This document shows positions 14,085 to 15,843 of a stretch of 15,843 nucleotides of DNA, in pieces. The notes beneath the pieces are model-generated. The model was not told the DNA's origin. It worked only from the letters and a program-made list of their open reading frames with translations, and did not search any database. This DNA comes from Acidaminococcaceae bacterium (GTDB taxonomy: Bacteria > Bacillota > Negativicutes > Acidaminococcales > Acidaminococcaceae), in contig JALCSJ010000032.1 in NCBI GenBank assembly GCA_022653215.1, forward strand, positions 1 through 15,843, read 5' to 3'. Both the position numbers and the translations under genes were made by a program. The first letter of the stretch is position 1. Each line of letters begins with the position of its first letter.

Positions 14085-14852
14085 ATGAAAATTGATTTAA
14101 ATTCGGATTTAGGTGAAAGCTTCGGAGCATACAAAATGGGTATGGATGATAAAATCCTGCCATTGGTAACATCTGCAAACATTGCCTGCGGTTTTCATGC
14201 GGGAGATCCTGCTGTTATGAGGAAAACAGTTAAAATGGCAGTTGAAAGCCATACTGCTTTGGGCGCACATCCCGGCATGCCGGATTTAGTTGGGTTCGGA
14301 CGGAGAAAATTAGCTATTTCCAATGAGGATGCTTATAGTATTATGGTTTACCAAATCGGTGCGTTGGCTGCTTTTGCCCAGACTTGCGGCAGCAGACTTC
14401 AACATGTTAAACCTCATGGTGCTTTGTATAATATGGCCGCTAAGGATGCTAAATTAGCAGAAGCTATTGCTCAGGCTATTTACGATGTAGACAAGAACTT
14501 AATTCTGTTTGCTTTGGCCGGCAGCGAAAGTGTTAAAGCAGCAGAGAAAATCGGCCTCCGTTGTGCTTCGGAAGTGTTTGCAGACCGCAGCTATCAAGAA
14601 GACGGGTCTCTAACTCCCAGAACTCAGCCGGGAGCTATGATTACCGACGAAACTGCTTCTATAAAACAAGTTCTGTCCATGGTTAAAGACCATAAAGTAA
14701 CTACTTTGAGCGGGAAAATCATTGAGGTAAAAGCCGATACTTTATGTGTTCATGGTGACGGACAAAAAGCATTATTATTTACCCAGAAAATTAGGGAAGC
14801 TTTGCAAGAAAATGGTATTGAAATTGCCCCGGCGGCAACTTTTCTTAAATAA
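14085..14852 (+). CDS. pxpA: 5-oxoprolinase subunit A (LamB/YcsF family)
   Basis: The protein is 255 residues from the ATG at 14085, 8 nt after AGGAGG (14071-14076). An ATG at 14079 is only 2 nt from that site and is rejected. The motifs of the YcsF/LamB family are all present: MKIDLNSDLGESFG (1-14), SANIACGFHAGDP (30-42), LGAHPGMPDLVGFGRR (59-74), HVKPHGALYN (107-116), and EVFADRSYQEDGSLTPR (163-179). The conserved Asp, His and Glu residues fit a metal-assisted hydrolase-like barrel. With PxpBC it converts 5-oxoproline, a spontaneous product of glutamine and glutamate, to glutamate with ATP use. It lies 140 bp after pxpC across a hairpin, and 21 bp before the transporter gene, with which it must be co-transcribed. 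Confidence 0.95.
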   Translation: MKIDLNSDLGESFGAYKMGMDDKILPLVTSANIACGFHAGDPAVMRKTVKMAVESHTALGAHPGMPDLVGFGRRKLAISNEDAYSIMVYQIGALAAFAQTCGSRLQHVKPHGALYNMAAKDAKLAEAIAQAIYDVDKNLILFALAGSESVKAAEKIGLRCASEVFADRSYQEDGSLTPRTQPGAMITDETASIKQVLSMVKDHKVTTLSGKIIEVKADTLCVHGDGQKALLFTQKIREALQENGIEIAPAATFLK

Positions 14853-14873
14853 AACTCGAATGGAGGAAAAATG

Positions 14874-15843
14874 ATGAAGGAATCAAAACTCAGCATTCTT
14901 TTAGGGGCAGCATTTTTAATGGCAACATCAGCAATAGGACCGGGGTTTTTAACTCAGACAACGGTATTTACCAGTCAATTAGGCGCTAATTTCGGGTTTG
15001 TAATTTTATGTACGATTATTATACACATTGTTACTCAGTTAAATGTATGGCGTATTATTGCCGTCAGTAAACTTCATGGTCAGGACATTGCCAACAAAGT
15101 TTTGCCCGGACTGGGATATTTTGTTTCTGCCTTAGTTGTGGCAGGTGGATTGGCTTTTAATATCGGTAATTTAGGGGGCTGCGGGTTAGGTTTAAATGTG
15201 CTCTTTGGGATTTCTCCTGTTACGGGAGCTTTAATCAGCACAGTAATTGCTATGTTCATCTTTTTAAACAAAGAAGCCGGCGGCTTAATGGATAAGTTTG
15301 CTCAGATAGTAGGCGGCATTATGGTGCTTTTGACCATTTATGTGGCAATTACTTCTAATCCTCCGGTAGGGTTAGCAGTACAAAAAACTTTTTCTCCTGA
15401 CACCATAGACATTATGTCTATTATTACCCTGGTAGGAGGCAGCGTAGGAGGTTATATTACTTTTGCCGGCGGTCACAGACTACTGGATGCAGGCATTTGC
15501 GGCGAAGAAAACCTGGATCAGGTTAATCGCAGCTCTTTGATGGGTATTGGTATTACCAGTATTATGCGTGTAGTGCTTTTCCTAGCGGCTTTAGGTGTTA
15601 TTTCCAGAGGTCTAACTTTAGATCCGTCTAATCCGCCTGCTTCTGTGTTCCAACTGGCAGTAGGTGATATAGGCTATAAGATTTTCGGCATAGTAATGTG
15701 GTCTGCAGCTATTACCTCAGTAGTAGGCTGCGCCTATACTTCCGTGTCTTTTATCCGTACTTTTAGCCCAACTTTGGATAAGTATTACAGATATTTAATT
15801 ATTGCATTTATTCTGTTCTCTGCCTTTATTTTCGCTGTAGTTG
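14874..15843 (+). CDS. NRAMP-superfamily transporter without metal-site motifs (3' truncated by window)
   Basis: The frame is open from the ATG at 14874 (7 nt after GGAGG at 14862-14866; an ATG at 14871 is the close alternative) to the window end, so 323 residues are visible. At least eight hydrophobic segments show the NRAMP/APC layout: TSAIGPGFLTQTTVF in TM1, the GGLAFNIGNLGG segment in TM3, and LVGGSVGGYITFAGGHR in TM6. The canonical metal-binding DPGN of TM1 is replaced by T-S-Q-L (33-36), and the Met-Pro-His of TM6 by Gly-Gly-Tyr around 192-194. Such divergent NRAMP relatives are known beside pxpABC and are usually annotated as divalent metal transporters by homology only. Co-location suggests uptake of 5-oxoproline or a related compound, which is inference. 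The gene follows pxpA by 21 bp. Confidence 0.82.
   Translation, partial: MKESKLSILLGAAFLMATSAIGPGFLTQTTVFTSQLGANFGFVILCTIIIHIVTQLNVWRIIAVSKLHGQDIANKVLPGLGYFVSALVVAGGLAFNIGNLGGCGLGLNVLFGISPVTGALISTVIAMFIFLNKEAGGLMDKFAQIVGGIMVLLTIYVAITSNPPVGLAVQKTFSPDTIDIMSIITLVGGSVGGYITFAGGHRLLDAGICGEENLDQVNRSSLMGIGITSIMRVVLFLAALGVISRGLTLDPSNPPASVFQLAVGDIGYKIFGIVMWSAAITSVVGCAYTSVSFIRTFSPTLDKYYRYLIIAFILFSAFIFAVV

Overview
The window looks like a chromosomal stretch from a low-GC Gram-positive-type bacterium (Bacillota). Every clear gene has a strong AGGAGG-like Shine-Dalgarno sequence, GTG and TTG starts occur, intrinsic terminators are compact, and the genes are tightly packed into operons. The gene content (amino acid and organic acid catabolism, a tripartite carboxylate transporter, 5-oxoprolinase) would suit an amino-acid-fermenting anaerobe such as a member of the Negativicutes. 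That lineage guess is inference and cannot be settled from this sequence. No RNA polymerase, ribosomal, phage, transposase or CRISPR material was seen.

Region 1 (1-3920, + strand) is one compact operon that begins before the window. It holds the C-terminal part of a fold-type II PLP enzyme (serine/threonine dehydratase type), an aspartate/aromatic-type aminotransferase, an FAH-family hydrolase/decarboxylase with an intact E-x-E...D metal site, a short-chain dehydrogenase homologue that lacks the catalytic Tyr and Lys, and a small glutaredoxin-related protein. It ends at a near-perfect 18-bp hairpin that can serve as a terminator from both directions.

Region 2 (3986-10035) is noticeably more AT-rich and reads as a self-contained uptake-and-breakdown cassette. 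A LysR regulator on the - strand diverges from an operon of RraA-type aldolase, TctC lipoprotein, TctB, TctA and a D-2-hydroxyacid dehydrogenase. The divergent intergenic region carries two copies of a TGTG-N12-CACA dyad exactly 60 bp apart, and a direct repeat with a palindrome further downstream. These are the best candidates for the regulator's operators. A plausible reading, by inference only, is import of a di- or tricarboxylate or hydroxy acid, conversion between 2-hydroxy and 2-oxo acids, and retro-aldol cleavage to pyruvate plus a second 2-oxo acid. The aminotransferase, FAH protein and ammonia-lyase of Region 1 could feed the same 2-oxo-acid pool.

Region 3 (10112-15843, higher GC) starts with a second, differently built D-2-hydroxyacid dehydrogenase. 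It is followed by a roughly 100-nt stretch of strong inverted repeats with alternative pairings and an intrinsic terminator, an unrecognised candidate structured RNA. Next come a second LysR gene overlapping pxpB by 11 bp, pxpC overlapping pxpB by 4 bp, a 14-bp perfect hairpin, pxpA, and an NRAMP-fold transporter cut off by the window end. PxpA, PxpB and PxpC together form the ATP-dependent 5-oxoprolinase that returns 5-oxoproline to glutamate. The transporter lacks the usual NRAMP metal-binding signatures, so it may carry something other than a divalent metal.
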